Below the pieces are notes generated by a model. The model made no database searches. It was not told where the DNA came from and saw nothing but the letters and a program-made list of their open reading frames with translations. The position numbers and the translations under genes are program-made. Shown in pieces: positions 43,627 to 53,224 of a stretch of DNA of 64,000 nucleotides. Within the stretch, counting starts at the first letter, position 1. Each line of letters starts with the position of its first letter. The DNA is from CAZNYN01 sp964422205. Lineage in GTDB: Bacteria; Synergistota; Synergistia; Synergistales; Synergistaceae. The stretch is from NCBI GenBank assembly GCA_964422205.1, contig CAYRAI010000001.1, forward strand, positions 1-64,000. The letters are read 5' to 3'.

Positions 43627-44787
43627 ATGGAAAAACCGATAAGAATTGCCGTTTTCGGAGCTACCGGAAGTGTCGGCGGAGCCGTACTGGATGTCTGCAG
43701 ACGTTTTCCGGATAAGTTTGATGTAAGAGTACTTGCCGCATGTTCCAGCAAATCAAAATTATTGGAGCTGGCACAGATACACAGAGCCTCCAAACTGGCC
43801 CTGACAAAACCTGAAGGCGATTTTAACATCGACGGATACGAGTGCATGACTGGAGAAAGCGCTCTTTCGGAGCTGGCGTCAGATCCAGAGATAGACCATA
43901 TAGTGTTTGCAGCCTCTGGAGTGGCTGCAATAAAAGCACTTCAAACTGCCCTAATATCAAACAAAGATGTCTCTCTTGCCAATAAAGAAAGTATTGTTGC
44001 GGCTGGGCCGTGGGTAATGCCTCTGATAAAGAGAAAAGACCAGCTGCGCCCAATAGACAGCGAGCACAGTGCAATATGGCAGTGCTTAAGAGACACACCA
44101 GAAAACGAAGTTAAAAAAATATGGCTGACGGCCTCGGGAGGCCCATTCCGCAATTACAGCGAGGATGATATGAAAAAAGTAACTCCCGAGCTTGCTTTAA
44201 ATCATCCAATATGGAAAATGGGAGCAAAAATAACAATAGACAGCGCAACTCTTATGAACAAGGGGATAGAGTGCATCGAAGCGATGCGGCTCTTTAACCT
44301 GCAGTCAGAAAAAGTGGACGCAGTAATTCATCCTAAATCTCAGGCACACGGCATGGTGCTCTTCTGCGACGGAACAATGAAAATGTTGCTTTCTTCTGCT
44401 GACATGAGGCTTCCGAGCGCTGCAGCCATAGCTTGGCCGAACCGCCTTCCGCTTATAGAATCTGGGTTTAATTTTCCTCCAACAGCAGAATGGGATCTTA
44501 GCTTTAAGAAAATCGACCGTAAATTATTTCCATGCTTTAGAATAGCCCAAGAGGCCGGTAGACTTGCAGGGGCATATCCGTCGCTTTTGATAGGGGCGGA
44601 TGAAGCGGCGGTAAAGAATTTCCTAAAAGGCAATATATCTTTTACCGACATACCAAAGGCAGTGGAAGAAACACTCTCTAAATGGAACGGTATTCCGCCT
44701 TCGACAGCGGATGATGCGATAGCTGTCGTCAAAGACGGAGAACGCCTAGCCGAGGAAATGTGTAAAAATTGGAGGCACAGCTGTTGA
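43627..44787 (+). CDS. dxr: 1-deoxy-D-xylulose 5-phosphate reductoisomerase
   Basis: This 386-residue NADPH enzyme makes MEP in the non-mevalonate isoprenoid pathway. Its NADPH loop is AVFGATGSVGGAVLDV. ASGVAAI...LANKESIVAAG is followed by PIDSEHSAIWQCL (metal ligands Asp/Glu), LTASGGPF, and the substrate loop HPIWKMGAKITIDSATLMNK GIE. It feeds IspG two genes downstream and UppS upstream. Its stop overlaps the rseP start (TTGA). Confidence 0.97.
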   Translation: MEKPIRIAVFGATGSVGGAVLDVCRRFPDKFDVRVLAACSSKSKLLELAQIHRASKLALTKPEGDFNIDGYECMTGESALSELASDPEIDHIVFAASGVAAIKALQTALISNKDVSLANKESIVAAGPWVMPLIKRKDQLRPIDSEHSAIWQCLRDTPENEVKKIWLTASGGPFRNYSEDDMKKVTPELALNHPIWKMGAKITIDSATLMNKGIECIEAMRLFNLQSEKVDAVIHPKSQAHGMVLFCDGTMKMLLSSADMRLPSAAAIAWPNRLPLIESGFNFPPTAEWDLSFKKIDRKLFPCFRIAQEAGRLAGAYPSLLIGADEAAVKNFLKGNISFTDIPKAVEETLSKWNGIPPSTADDAIAVVKDGERLAEEMCKNWRHSC

Positions 44788-45830
44788 TAAGTATAATCTC
44801 GTTTCTGATTGTAATAAGTATATGTGTTATATCTCATGAAGGAGGCCATTACCTTGCAGCAAGATGGAGGGATGTAATGATTCATGAGTTTTCCTTCGGC
44901 ATGGGGCCTGCGATATGGAGCAGAAAAAAAGGAGAGACTCTCTGGTCTTTCAGAGCCCTGCCTATTGGTGGTTTTGTAAAGCTGGAAGGCGAGGACGCAA
45001 GTGACGAAGATGCGCCTAAGCCGGAAGGATACAAAAAGGAAAGAGCTCTGAATCACAAAAAAGCGTGGGAACGCCTTATCATAATAGCTGCAGGAGCAAC
45101 GGTAAATCTAATACTTGCATGGCTGCTTACAGCCTCATATCTTACAGGATACGGAGTTTACAACTTTGACAAACCGGAAATTGGAGTCATAATGCCCCAA
45201 ACGGCTGCGGAAAAGGCCGGACTTCAAACAGGAGATATCATCAAGTCCATTAATGGCAAACATCTCTCCAAATGGTCAGACATCAGAGAGAGCTTACAGG
45301 ATAAAAATACAAAAAGCGATCGATTTACAATAGTAATAGAACGAGGCGGTGCGGATAAAACTATAGAAACCACGATCACCTACGACAGCACTCACAAGGG
45401 ACGTTTACTCGGAGTTCAGCCGTCACAGGTCAAGTATCCGATACACAAAGCTCTTGCCCAAGGCTTTGGATATTCATGGAAGATGGGCATGGAAATTTTA
45501 AAAGGCATGTGGATGGTTATAACTGGACAGGTAAAATCCGAAGTAGTCGGCCCGGTAGGGATAGCTGTAATGGCTGGAGATGCCTTTAAGCAGGGATTTT
45601 GGTCTTTTATTGCATTCATGGGGATCATAAACCTTCACCTCGGCCTGCTGAACCTGCTGCCCTTTCCTGCCTTAGACGGCGGAAGGATTATATTTATAAC
45701 AATAGAGATACTGACAGGTAAGAAAGTGCCGGATAAATATGAATCTATGGTGCACTATGCAGGATTTGTAATCCTCATATCATTGATAATACTTATAACT
45801 GGAAAAGATATACTTAAACTGTTCAACTAG
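44784..45830 (+). CDS. rseP: Site-2 intramembrane metalloprotease RseP/RasP
   Basis: This 348-residue M50 protease cleaves transmembrane anti-sigma factors or signal-peptide remnants within the inner membrane. The HExxH motif is VISHEGGHYLAARW in TM1, a PDZ domain spans IGVIMPQTAAEKAGLQTGDI IKSING, and the second zinc-ligand motif is LNLLPFPALDGGRI. The TTG start at 44784 is chosen because GGAGG (44771-44775) is 8 nt upstream and it overlaps the dxr stop by four bases. Confidence 0.95.
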   Translation: MISIISFLIVISICVISHEGGHYLAARWRDVMIHEFSFGMGPAIWSRKKGETLWSFRALPIGGFVKLEGEDASDEDAPKPEGYKKERALNHKKAWERLIIIAAGATVNLILAWLLTASYLTGYGVYNFDKPEIGVIMPQTAAEKAGLQTGDIIKSINGKHLSKWSDIRESLQDKNTKSDRFTIVIERGGADKTIETTITYDSTHKGRLLGVQPSQVKYPIHKALAQGFGYSWKMGMEILKGMWMVITGQVKSEVVGPVGIAVMAGDAFKQGFWSFIAFMGIINLHLGLLNLLPFPALDGGRIIFITIEILTGKKVPDKYESMVHYAGFVILISLIILITGKDILKLFN

Positions 45831-45843
45831 GAGGATGTACCCT

Positions 45844-46908
45844 ATGGGCAGCAAAAAAAATGTATCAATAGACGGGCTTTTAATAGGCTCAAATAACCCC
45901 GTAAGAGTTGAAAGTATGCTAAAAACGCCGCTGACTGAAATAAATTTATGTTTTACAGAACTTGATAGTCTGGCTGACGAAGGCTGCGAACTCGTCAGAG
46001 TCTCTTTTCCCTCATTGGATTTAAGCGACAATTTTTCAAAATTAATAAGGCAATGTACAAGACTGAAAATTATGGCTGACATACATTTCAGTCATAAACT
46101 TGCCATTGCAGCCTTAAAGTGCGGCGCTCCTTCAATCAGAATAAACCCGGGAAACATGACTGACAGAGACGGACTTACAGAGGTTGTCAGTCTTGCAAAA
46201 GAAACCGGTTCCGTAATCCGCATCGGAGCAAACGGAGGTTCCCTGAACAACAGGCAAGTAAAAGAGGCCTGCGGAGACAGAGCCAAAGCCCTTGCAGCGG
46301 CAGTCGAAGAACAGATAAAACTGCTCAATGAAAATTCTTTTGACAACATGATTATCTCCGCTAAATCAAGTTCTGTTACAGAGACCGTAAGAGCCAATGC
46401 TATCCTTGCCCAAAAATATGATTATCCCGTTCATATCGGCATAACAGAAGCAGGGAGCGGAGTCTCAGGTGTGGTCAAAGGCGCATTGGGAATAGGAGTT
46501 ATGTTATCCCAGGGAATTGGAGATACAATTCGGGTCAGCCTCACTGAGCCCGGTACAGAGGAAGTAAAAACCGCATACCACATTCTTCGGTCTTTGGAAA
46601 TCAGAAAACGCGGATACAACTTTATAAGCTGTCCAACATGCGGCAGAAAAAGAGTTGACGTGGCATCTTTATCGGAAATGGTAAAATCACTTCTCCCAAA
46701 TAACATACCAGACGGCATGACAATAGCTGTGATGGGATGTGAGGTCAACGGACCCAAAGAAGCATCGGGCGCAGATATCGGAATAGCGGGAACTCCTGAA
46801 GGCTTTGTGATGTTCCGAAAAGGAAAACACGTATGCTCGGGACATATAGAACAGCTTGAGGACGAACTTATAAAAATTATTAAAACCTTTCGTGACTCCT
46901 CTAATTAA
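45844..46908 (+). CDS. ispG: (E)-4-hydroxy-3-methylbut-2-enyl-diphosphate synthase
   Basis: This 354-residue [4Fe-4S] enzyme of the MEP pathway converts MEcPP to HMBPP. Motifs are PVRVESMLKTPLT (N-terminal), IRINPGNM, the cluster ligands SCPTCGRKRVD and AVMGCEVNGPKEA, and GADIGIAGTPEGFVMF. ATG 45844 has AGGAGG (45829-45834) 9 nt upstream; an ATG at 45835 overlaps that site. It ends the uppS-ispG operon; the 150 nt after it hold the arcA promoter. Confidence 0.96.
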   Translation: MGSKKNVSIDGLLIGSNNPVRVESMLKTPLTEINLCFTELDSLADEGCELVRVSFPSLDLSDNFSKLIRQCTRLKIMADIHFSHKLAIAALKCGAPSIRINPGNMTDRDGLTEVVSLAKETGSVIRIGANGGSLNNRQVKEACGDRAKALAAAVEEQIKLLNENSFDNMIISAKSSSVTETVRANAILAQKYDYPVHIGITEAGSGVSGVVKGALGIGVMLSQGIGDTIRVSLTEPGTEEVKTAYHILRSLEIRKRGYNFISCPTCGRKRVDVASLSEMVKSLLPNNIPDGMTIAVMGCEVNGPKEASGADIGIAGTPEGFVMFRKGKHVCSGHIEQLEDELIKIIKTFRDSSN

Positions 46909-46953
46909 ACTTGTATACAAAATATAGTCAAATATCACATGTAAAAATTTACC

Positions 46954-46982
46954 TTGACATAAATCCCAAGTAGGTTTATTTT
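46954..46982 (+). promoter_or_regulatory. Promoter of arcA
   Basis: TTGACA (46954-46959), 17-nt spacer, TATTTT (46977-46982; an adjacent TATATA at 46984 may also serve). It lies ~85 nt upstream of the arcA ATG; AGGGGAG is the ribosome site. Confidence 0.6.
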
Positions 46983-47065
46983 TATATAAAGTTTGGTGTG
47001 GTGCGCCTTTATCATTATAGCTCTGCTCAATTCTTTAAAAAAAAAATTTGCAGGGGAGTGAAAAA

Positions 47066-48301
47066 ATGTACCAGAATAAATCATTCAGTATACTTTCTGA
47101 GACTGGGCCATTAAAGCAAGTTATGCTTCACAGACCTGGTCGGGAGCTAGACCGCCTTACTATCAGCAACATGGACAACCTCCTTTTTGACGACTTAATA
47201 TGGCTTGAAGAGGCCCAAAGGGAGCACGATGAGTTTGCGAACATTCTTAGAAAAGAAGGATGCGAGGTTTTATATTTCTATAATTGCCTTGCTGAAATTC
47301 TGGAACAAAAAGAAGTCAGATCCTCGCTTATTAAAGACGTATTTTCATATGAGTGTTTAGACCGAAGAATATCGGAAGATTTATATGCAATTTTTATGGA
47401 AGAGCCTTCAAAACAATTAGCCGCCCACCTCATAGAAGGGTACAGCAAAGAAGACGCGGCCCATCAGTGTAAACCATCTTTAAGCCTTATGACAAAAGTC
47501 AGTAATTGCTCAGAATTTATAATACACCCCATTCCAAACCTATACTTTCAAAGAGACCCTGCCATTACTGTATCCAACGGTTTGGTACTCGGTCAGATGA
47601 CATTTGAAGCGCGCAGAAGAGAGCCTCTTTACTGGAAATACATCACAGAATTTCATCCTAGGTTTGCCGGCATGGAAATTTTGTTTGGTGACAAACCCGA
47701 CGAGATCTGGCCGCACAAAGCGGAGGGTGGAGATTTGCTGGTTATATCCGACAAAGCAATGGCAATAGGAGTAAGCCAGAGAACAATGCCTACCACAGTT
47801 CAAAGAATTGGACGCAACTTAGCGCGAAAAACGCCCATAAATAAAATTTTCGCTTTTGAAATTCCAAAAGAACGCTACTGTATGCATCTTGACACTGTTT
47901 TTACAATGGTTGACAAGGATGCCTTTACAATTTTTCCAGCAATAATAGAACACCTCAAAGTGTGGCAGCTTGACTACAACGGCGACGGGACTATACAGTC
48001 TCTGAATCAGGTAAAAGACTGGCAGAGATGCATTGCTGAAGAACTCGGCTTCGAAAAGCTGCGCATAATCGAGATGAGAGGGCGCGATGAGGCTGAAACA
48101 GGAAGAGAGCAGTGGCACGACGGATGCAACACATTGGCTGTTGCCCCGGGAAGAGTCGTCACATACAATCGCAATATAATGTCCAATAAGCTGCTAAGGG
48201 ACAACGGCATAGAAGTACTTGAGCTTAAAGGCCCCGAACTCGGCAGAGGAAGAGGCGGGCCAAGATGCATGTCCATGCCGCTGAACAGACTGCCGATTTA
48301 A
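47066..48301 (+). CDS. arcA: Arginine deiminase
   Basis: This 411-residue enzyme hydrolyses arginine to citrulline and ammonia, the first step of the ADI energy pathway. Catalytic-site motifs are NLYFQRDPAITV (xTRDP), KAEGGDLLVIS, MHLDTVFTM (His/Asp), and the nucleophile Cys401 in RGGPRCMSMPL at the C-terminus. ATG 47066 is preferred to TTG 47048 because AGGGGAGTG lies between them. It is followed by arcB; carbamate kinase (arcC) and an arginine/ornithine antiporter are not in the window. Confidence 0.97.
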   Translation: MYQNKSFSILSETGPLKQVMLHRPGRELDRLTISNMDNLLFDDLIWLEEAQREHDEFANILRKEGCEVLYFYNCLAEILEQKEVRSSLIKDVFSYECLDRRISEDLYAIFMEEPSKQLAAHLIEGYSKEDAAHQCKPSLSLMTKVSNCSEFIIHPIPNLYFQRDPAITVSNGLVLGQMTFEARRREPLYWKYITEFHPRFAGMEILFGDKPDEIWPHKAEGGDLLVISDKAMAIGVSQRTMPTTVQRIGRNLARKTPINKIFAFEIPKERYCMHLDTVFTMVDKDAFTIFPAIIEHLKVWQLDYNGDGTIQSLNQVKDWQRCIAEELGFEKLRIIEMRGRDEAETGREQWHDGCNTLAVAPGRVVTYNRNIMSNKLLRDNGIEVLELKGPELGRGRGGPRCMSMPLNRLPI

Positions 48302-48311
48302 ACTTGTCTGC

Positions 48312-48346
48312 TATAATGTACCGCATACAATACAATACAATACAAT
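48312..48346 (+). promoter_or_regulatory. TATAAT and (ATACA)4 microsatellite in the arcA-arcB spacer
   Basis: A perfect TATAAT (48312-48317) is followed by four tandem ATACA units (48325-48344) ending 4 nt before the GAGGAGG ribosome site of arcB. No good -35 is seen upstream (ACTGCC at 17 nt). The repeat could change spacer length by slippage. Confidence 0.5.
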
Positions 48347-48363
48347 TTGAGGAGGAATTTTCA

Positions 48364-49317
48364 ATGGCTTTTAATCTTCGCAATCGTCATCTGATATCAC
48401 TCAAGCATCACACACCACAGGAGATAGAATATCTCCTTAATCTGGCAACAGATCTTAAAAATAAAAAGCGCGCAGGCATAAAGGGCGATCTTCTTGCCGG
48501 CAAAAGCGTTGCTCTAATATTTGAAAAACCATCAACACGTACACGCTGCGCATTTACTGTCGCAGCAATAGACGAGGGAGGACATCCCGAATATCTCGGC
48601 AAAAACGACATCCAGCTCGGACACAAGGAAGATGTCGCCGACACTGCAAGAGTTTTAGGACGCATGTTTGACGGTATAGAATTCCGCGGTTTCAGCCAGC
48701 AGGTTGTCGAAGATCTTGCGAAATATGCCGGCGTTCCAGTATGGAACGGACTTACCGACGACTACCACCCAACACAGGTTTTGGCCGACTTCCTCACAGT
48801 ACGCGAGAATTTTGGACACCTTAAGGGAATAAAATTTGTATATGTTGGAGACGGACGCAACAACGTCGCAAATTCATTGATGATTGGTGCCGCTAAAATG
48901 GGAATGAACTTTGTAATAGGAGCACCTAAATCCCTCTTCCCTGATCCCGCTCTTGTTGCAGAATGCGAAAAAATCGCTCAGGATTGCGAATCGGGAGCGA
49001 CAATAACCATCACAGACGACCCCAAAGCTGCTGTAAAAGATGCAGACGTAATATACACAGACGTATGGGCATCAATGGGCGAAGAGGCAAAGCTTGCGGA
49101 ACGCAAAGCGATACTTCAGCCGTACCAGGTTAACATGGATCTAATCAAAGCCACAGGCAACGAGAATGTCATCTTCCTCCACTGCCTGCCCGCCGTAAAG
49201 GGCTACGAGGTGACAGAAGAAGTGTTTGAGTCACGCTACGCAAGACAGTTTGACGAAGCAGAGAACCGCATGCACACAATCAAAGCCACAATGGTCGCAA
49301 GCATCGGCAATCTATAA
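48364..49317 (+). CDS. arcB: Ornithine carbamoyltransferase (catabolic, ArcB-type)
   Basis: This 317-residue enzyme, coupled to arcA, should run in the direction citrulline + phosphate to ornithine + carbamoyl phosphate. The carbamoyl-P loop is FEKPSTRTRCAF (SxRTR), then HPTQVLADFLT, and the ornithine motif HCLPAVKGYEVTEEVFE. GAGGAGG precedes ATG 48364. The same fold makes citrulline in biosynthesis; context decides for the ADI pathway. Confidence 0.95.
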   Translation: MAFNLRNRHLISLKHHTPQEIEYLLNLATDLKNKKRAGIKGDLLAGKSVALIFEKPSTRTRCAFTVAAIDEGGHPEYLGKNDIQLGHKEDVADTARVLGRMFDGIEFRGFSQQVVEDLAKYAGVPVWNGLTDDYHPTQVLADFLTVRENFGHLKGIKFVYVGDGRNNVANSLMIGAAKMGMNFVIGAPKSLFPDPALVAECEKIAQDCESGATITITDDPKAAVKDADVIYTDVWASMGEEAKLAERKAILQPYQVNMDLIKATGNENVIFLHCLPAVKGYEVTEEVFESRYARQFDEAENRMHTIKATMVASIGNL

Positions 49318-49340
49318 TTGCATAACACTAAATAAGACAT

Positions 49341-49375
49341 AAAAGAGGCCCGGACAAATGTCTGAGCCTCTTTTT
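49341..49375 (+). terminator. Terminator after arcB
   Basis: AAAAGAGGC ... CGGACA AAT GTCTG A GCCTCTTTTT: a long near-perfect stem followed by TTTTT. Confidence 0.88.
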
Positions 49376-49483
49376 GATGTGATGAAAATACATTCCGCAA
49401 ATGACGCTGAACAATATTTATGATAGAATGTAGTGTGCGAAAAAAATTAGTACTAAAGGCAATAAGAGATGAGGTGCATGCAT

Positions 49484-50233
49484 TTGGCAATATATCGTGA
49501 TCCCCAAAAAATTGCAGAATATCTTGAAAACTGGATAAAGGACGAATTCACAGCTGCAGGAACAAAAAAAGCCGTCCTAGGGATAAGCGGAGGAATTGAT
49601 TCCGCTCTCTTGGCTGGACTCTTATGCAGAGCCCTCGGCTCAGAAAATGTGACAGGAATAATGATGCCATGCCACAGCGGGGCAATTGATGAACAATATG
49701 CTTTGCTTTTGGCGGAAAAATTCAACTTTAAGACATATAAAATAGACATCTCGGAGAGCTATGATACACTGCAAAAAGCAATAACTCAAGAACTGGGCTC
49801 GCTTTCCGACCTTCCCTCCGCCAACATAAAACCGCGTCTCAGAATGACCACTTTATATTCTGTAGCGCAACAGCATGGCGCTCTGGTATGCGGCGGCGGC
49901 AATAAGGACGAAATCACATATGGCTACTTTACAAAATATGGAGACTCGGGTGTGGACTTGCTTCCTCTTGCTGACCTTCTGAAGGGTGAGGTCTGGAGCA
50001 CAGCGGAATACATAGGAATACCGCAGGAGATTGTCGACAGACCGCCTACTGCCGCATTGTGGGAAGGGCAGACAGACGAAAAAGAAATGGGCATGACTTA
50101 TGCGGAGCTCGATACATACATTGCGATAGGCAGTGCGAGCGATGCTGTAAAAGACAAAATCGAAAAAGCTAAAACAAAAACGGCACATAAGAGAGCTTTT
50201 CCTCACATGGCTATACTGCCTAAAGAGCTCTAA
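49484..50233 (+). CDS. nadE: NAD+ synthetase (ammonia- type)
   Basis: This 249-residue ATP-PPi-loop enzyme amidates deamido-NAD. The PP-loop LGISGGIDSALLAGL (about residues 34-48), RMTTLYSVAQQHGALV, GGGNKDEITYGYFTKYGDSG and RPPTAALWEGQTDE are all typical. There is no glutaminase domain, so ammonia is the nitrogen source. Two starts fit: TTG 49484 with GAGGTG 7 nt upstream (chosen) or ATG 49478. Confidence 0.94.
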   Translation: MAIYRDPQKIAEYLENWIKDEFTAAGTKKAVLGISGGIDSALLAGLLCRALGSENVTGIMMPCHSGAIDEQYALLLAEKFNFKTYKIDISESYDTLQKAITQELGSLSDLPSANIKPRLRMTTLYSVAQQHGALVCGGGNKDEITYGYFTKYGDSGVDLLPLADLLKGEVWSTAEYIGIPQEIVDRPPTAALWEGQTDEKEMGMTYAELDTYIAIGSASDAVKDKIEKAKTKTAHKRAFPHMAILPKEL

Positions 50234-50279
50234 CTCTCTTTGCATATAATTTTTAATCCAATACATGAGGTGATTTAAT

Positions 50280-51026
50280 TTGTCAGGACATTCAAAATGG
50301 GCAAACATCAAACATCGCAAGGCTGGACAAGACGCTAAAAAAGGCGTTGCCTTCCAGAAACTTGTTAAGAACATTATCGCGGCCGCTAAAGCGGGCGGCG
50401 GTGATCCCAACGCAAACTTCAGACTGAAAGTAGCTATAGAAAGAGCCAGGGCTGGAAACGTACCTATAGACAATATAGAGCGCGGAATCAAACGCGGAAC
50501 AGGCGAACTCGGCGGAGCAATGGAGGAAATCATATATGAAGGCTACGGACCCAACGGCGTAGCCGTCATGGTTCAGGCTATGACAGACAACCGCAACCGC
50601 ACCGCGCCGGAAATGCGCTCCCTCTTCACAAAGTGCGGAGGCGCTATAGGTGAGCTCGGCTGCGTAGCATGGAATTTTGACCGTAAAGGTACAATAGAAG
50701 TAATAGGCGAAGGCATTGATGAAGAAGAGCTCCTTATGGCGGCAATAGAAGCGGGCGCCGACGACATGACTGCAGAAGACGAAGGATTCCAGATAACATG
50801 CGATCCCACTCTCGTATCATCGGTAGGTGAAGCACTCAAAAACGCGGGCTACAATGTGGATTCTATGGAAATTGAAATGGTTCCCAAGAATACCGTTGCT
50901 GTAAGCAACAAGGCTGAAGCCGAAAAATTGCTCTCAATGGTAGAGCGTTTTGAGGACAACGACGACGTACAGGCTGTTTACGCCAACTTCGATATTCCGG
51001 AAGATATTCTTGCTGAAATCGATTAA
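50280..51026 (+). CDS. yebC: YebC/PmpR-family protein
   Basis: The 248-residue three-domain protein starts MSGHSKWANIKHRKAGQDAK, the universal YebC N-terminus, and contains NVPIDNIERGIKRGTGE and GPNGVAVMVQAMTDNRNRTA. It is described as a transcription regulator (PmpR) and, more recently, as a translation factor relieving ribosome stalls. The TTG start at 50280 has GAGGTG 7 nt upstream. It precedes ruvC, as in many bacteria. Confidence 0.95.
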   Translation: MSGHSKWANIKHRKAGQDAKKGVAFQKLVKNIIAAAKAGGGDPNANFRLKVAIERARAGNVPIDNIERGIKRGTGELGGAMEEIIYEGYGPNGVAVMVQAMTDNRNRTAPEMRSLFTKCGGAIGELGCVAWNFDRKGTIEVIGEGIDEEELLMAAIEAGADDMTAEDEGFQITCDPTLVSSVGEALKNAGYNVDSMEIEMVPKNTVAVSNKAEAEKLLSMVERFEDNDDVQAVYANFDIPEDILAEID

Positions 51027-51546
51027 CGGCAGAGCTGAAAAGAACACAATCAGAGCGTTAGGAATAGATCCCGGACTCGGAACTCTAGGGTACGGGGTCG
51101 TTTCGCAACATGGGGACATGCTTATATGCGAAACATATGGGGTTATCAAAACACCTACAGACTTATCTCTCACTCAGAGACTCTCTCTTCTCTATAATGA
51201 GATAAAGAAGAAGGCGGATGAATTTCCTCCTGACATTGTAGCCGTAGAAAAATTATTTTTCGGGCGCAATATAACAACTGCGGAAATGGTATGGCAGGCT
51301 CGCGGTGTTATATTGCTTCTTATCGCACAGATGGGACTTGAGCCCTATGAACTTAAGCCTTCTGAGGTTAAAATGGCTGTATGCGGCTACGGAGCTGCCG
51401 AAAAAGGGCAGGTACAGGGTATGGTTGCAAATATGCTGGGACTGAAGAAGCGCCCCTCGCCAGATGATGCGGCAGACGCTTTAGCCATAGCAATAGCAGG
51501 TTTATCAATGAATTCGTACGACAGAAACATAATGAAAGGATACTGA
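51010..51546 (+). CDS. ruvC: Holliday junction endonuclease RuvC
   Basis: This 178-residue resolvase has an RNase H fold. Catalytic acidic residues occur in RALGIDPGLGTLGYGV (Asp), DIVAVEKLFFGRN (Glu), and SPDDAADALAIAIAG (Asp pair). No ATG is suitably placed; TTG 51010 with GGAAGA 6 nt upstream gives the shortest sensible N-terminus and overlaps yebC by 17 nt. A longer frame from 50950 would lie wholly within yebC. Confidence 0.93.
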   Translation: MLKSINGRAEKNTIRALGIDPGLGTLGYGVVSQHGDMLICETYGVIKTPTDLSLTQRLSLLYNEIKKKADEFPPDIVAVEKLFFGRNITTAEMVWQARGVILLLIAQMGLEPYELKPSEVKMAVCGYGAAEKGQVQGMVANMLGLKKRPSPDDAADALAIAIAGLSMNSYDRNIMKGY

Positions 51547-51550
51547 AAAT

Positions 51551-52168
51551 ATGATCAGCTCTCTGCACGGCAAGGTTGTTTCAGTGGGAAAAGACTCAGT
51601 TATCCTTGATGTCTCAGGCTTTGGAATTGAAGTATTTGCAACCAAATCTCTGATATCAAGGGCTATAGCATCGGAAGAACTGTTTTGCTGTGCCTATATG
51701 CAGATAAGCGATGCCGGAGTAAGTATGTTCGGCTTTTCCACTGAGAAAGAAAAAATCCTTTTCCTCGAACTGCTGCAGGTAAAGACTGTAGGAGGCAAGC
51801 TGGCAATAACTCTGCTTCGCCACTTGGAGGCAGATTACATTCTGCAGGCGATATCATCGGGCAACACTTCAATGTTGTCGGTTCCCGGGCTTGGCGCTAA
51901 ACGTGCGGAGCGAATCTGTTTTGAATTAAAGAACAAGATAGCTAAAAAATTCTCTGATCTGCCTGAGGGCGAATTCCAGCCATCAGGCGGATCTTCATGT
52001 GACTCTTTTGTACTTGATGCCCTGACAGGGCTTGGCTTTACACAGAGCGAATCCTCACGAGCCTTATCTCTTTCAAAGGCTTCTGCGGATGACGATGTAA
52101 AGTGGACGGAGGAGAGCCTGCTAAAAGCCGCTCTCTCGGTTCTTCAGCGGAATAAGCGGGGGAGTTAA
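51551..52168 (+). CDS. ruvA: Holliday junction branch migration protein RuvA
   Basis: The 205-residue protein has an N-terminal OB fold (MISSLHGKVVSVGKDSVILD), then helix-hairpin-helix motifs (LLQVKTVGGKLAITLLRHL; SVPGLGAKRAERICFELKNK), an acidic linker and a C-terminal domain III (LDALTGLGFTQSESSRAL) that contacts RuvB. Its stop abuts the ruvB ATG. Confidence 0.95.
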   Translation: MISSLHGKVVSVGKDSVILDVSGFGIEVFATKSLISRAIASEELFCCAYMQISDAGVSMFGFSTEKEKILFLELLQVKTVGGKLAITLLRHLEADYILQAISSGNTSMLSVPGLGAKRAERICFELKNKIAKKFSDLPEGEFQPSGGSSCDSFVLDALTGLGFTQSESSRALSLSKASADDDVKWTEESLLKAALSVLQRNKRGS

Positions 52169-53224
52169 ATGCCGGAAAATAACCAGGACAAACTTATTGA
52201 GACAATGAGACAGGAGAGGGAAGAAGAGGGTTTTACCCTTCGCCCTCAGGCTCTCGATGATTTTATAGGACAAAGCGGTCTTAAGGACAAATTGACAATA
52301 TTTATGACAGCTTCGCTCCAAAGGGAAGAGCCATTAGACCATACGCTTTTCTACGGCCCTCCGGGCCTTGGAAAGACAACTCTCGCAGGTATTATTGCCA
52401 AAGAGATGAAAGGCACATTGAGAGTCACTACCGGCCCAGCGTTGGAGCGCGCTGGGGACTTAGCTGCCATACTGTCAAACATTCAACCCAACGATGTGCT
52501 CTTCATAGATGAAATACACAGAATGTCGGCCAATATAGAAGAAATTCTCTATCCTGCAATGGAAGATTTTTCGCTTTCAATAGTGGTGGGCAAGGGGCCT
52601 CTTGCCCGCAGCATAAGGCTTTCACTGCCAAAATTTACATTAATAGGGGCCACAACAAGACTTGGACTTTTGACCTCACCGCTCAGAGCAAGATTCGGCA
52701 TAGTGGAGCAGCTTAACCTCTATTCTCCGGAAGAGCTGACATCCATAGTCAAAAGAGGAGCGTCTATGCTTGGTGTAAAGATCTCCCAGAATGCGGCGGA
52801 AGAGATAGGAATCCGTTCCAGAGGCACGCCAAGAGTTGCTCTTAGACTTTTAAGGCGTGTACGAGACGTTGCAGAAGTCAAAAGAGCGAAGCTGGTTGAA
52901 AAAGAGCTGGCTCAATTTGCACTTGATATGCTCGGAGTCGACGGGGAAGGACTTGACGAAGGAGACAGAAAATTTCTGCGCGCCCTTGTTGAACTTTTCG
53001 ATGGAGGCCCTGTAGGACTCTCAACTCTTGCCGCAGCACTCAACGAAGATGCTCAGACAATCGAGGATATATATGAACCCTATCTGATACAGAAGGGGCT
53101 CTTGGAGAGGACTCCCAGGGGCAGAAAAGCTACAAGAAATACATGGGAATACCTAGGCATCCCCGTATCCCCTCATTTTGTGCAATACCAGCAGATGCAG
53201 CTTCTGCCTGAGGAAGACTCCTGA
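52169..53224 (+). CDS. ruvB: Holliday junction branch migration helicase RuvB
   Basis: This 351-residue AAA+ motor has LRPQALDDFIGQSGLKDKL, Walker A YGPPGLGKTTLAGI, Walker B VLFIDEIHRM, sensor 1 LIGATTRLGLLTSPLRARFG, and a C-terminal winged helix ending GLLERTPRGRKATRNTWEYL. It completes RuvABC recombination/repair. Its stop overlaps the next start (TGATG). Confidence 0.98.
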   Translation: MPENNQDKLIETMRQEREEEGFTLRPQALDDFIGQSGLKDKLTIFMTASLQREEPLDHTLFYGPPGLGKTTLAGIIAKEMKGTLRVTTGPALERAGDLAAILSNIQPNDVLFIDEIHRMSANIEEILYPAMEDFSLSIVVGKGPLARSIRLSLPKFTLIGATTRLGLLTSPLRARFGIVEQLNLYSPEELTSIVKRGASMLGVKISQNAAEEIGIRSRGTPRVALRLLRRVRDVAEVKRAKLVEKELAQFALDMLGVDGEGLDEGDRKFLRALVELFDGGPVGLSTLAAALNEDAQTIEDIYEPYLIQKGLLERTPRGRKATRNTWEYLGIPVSPHFVQYQQMQLLPEEDS

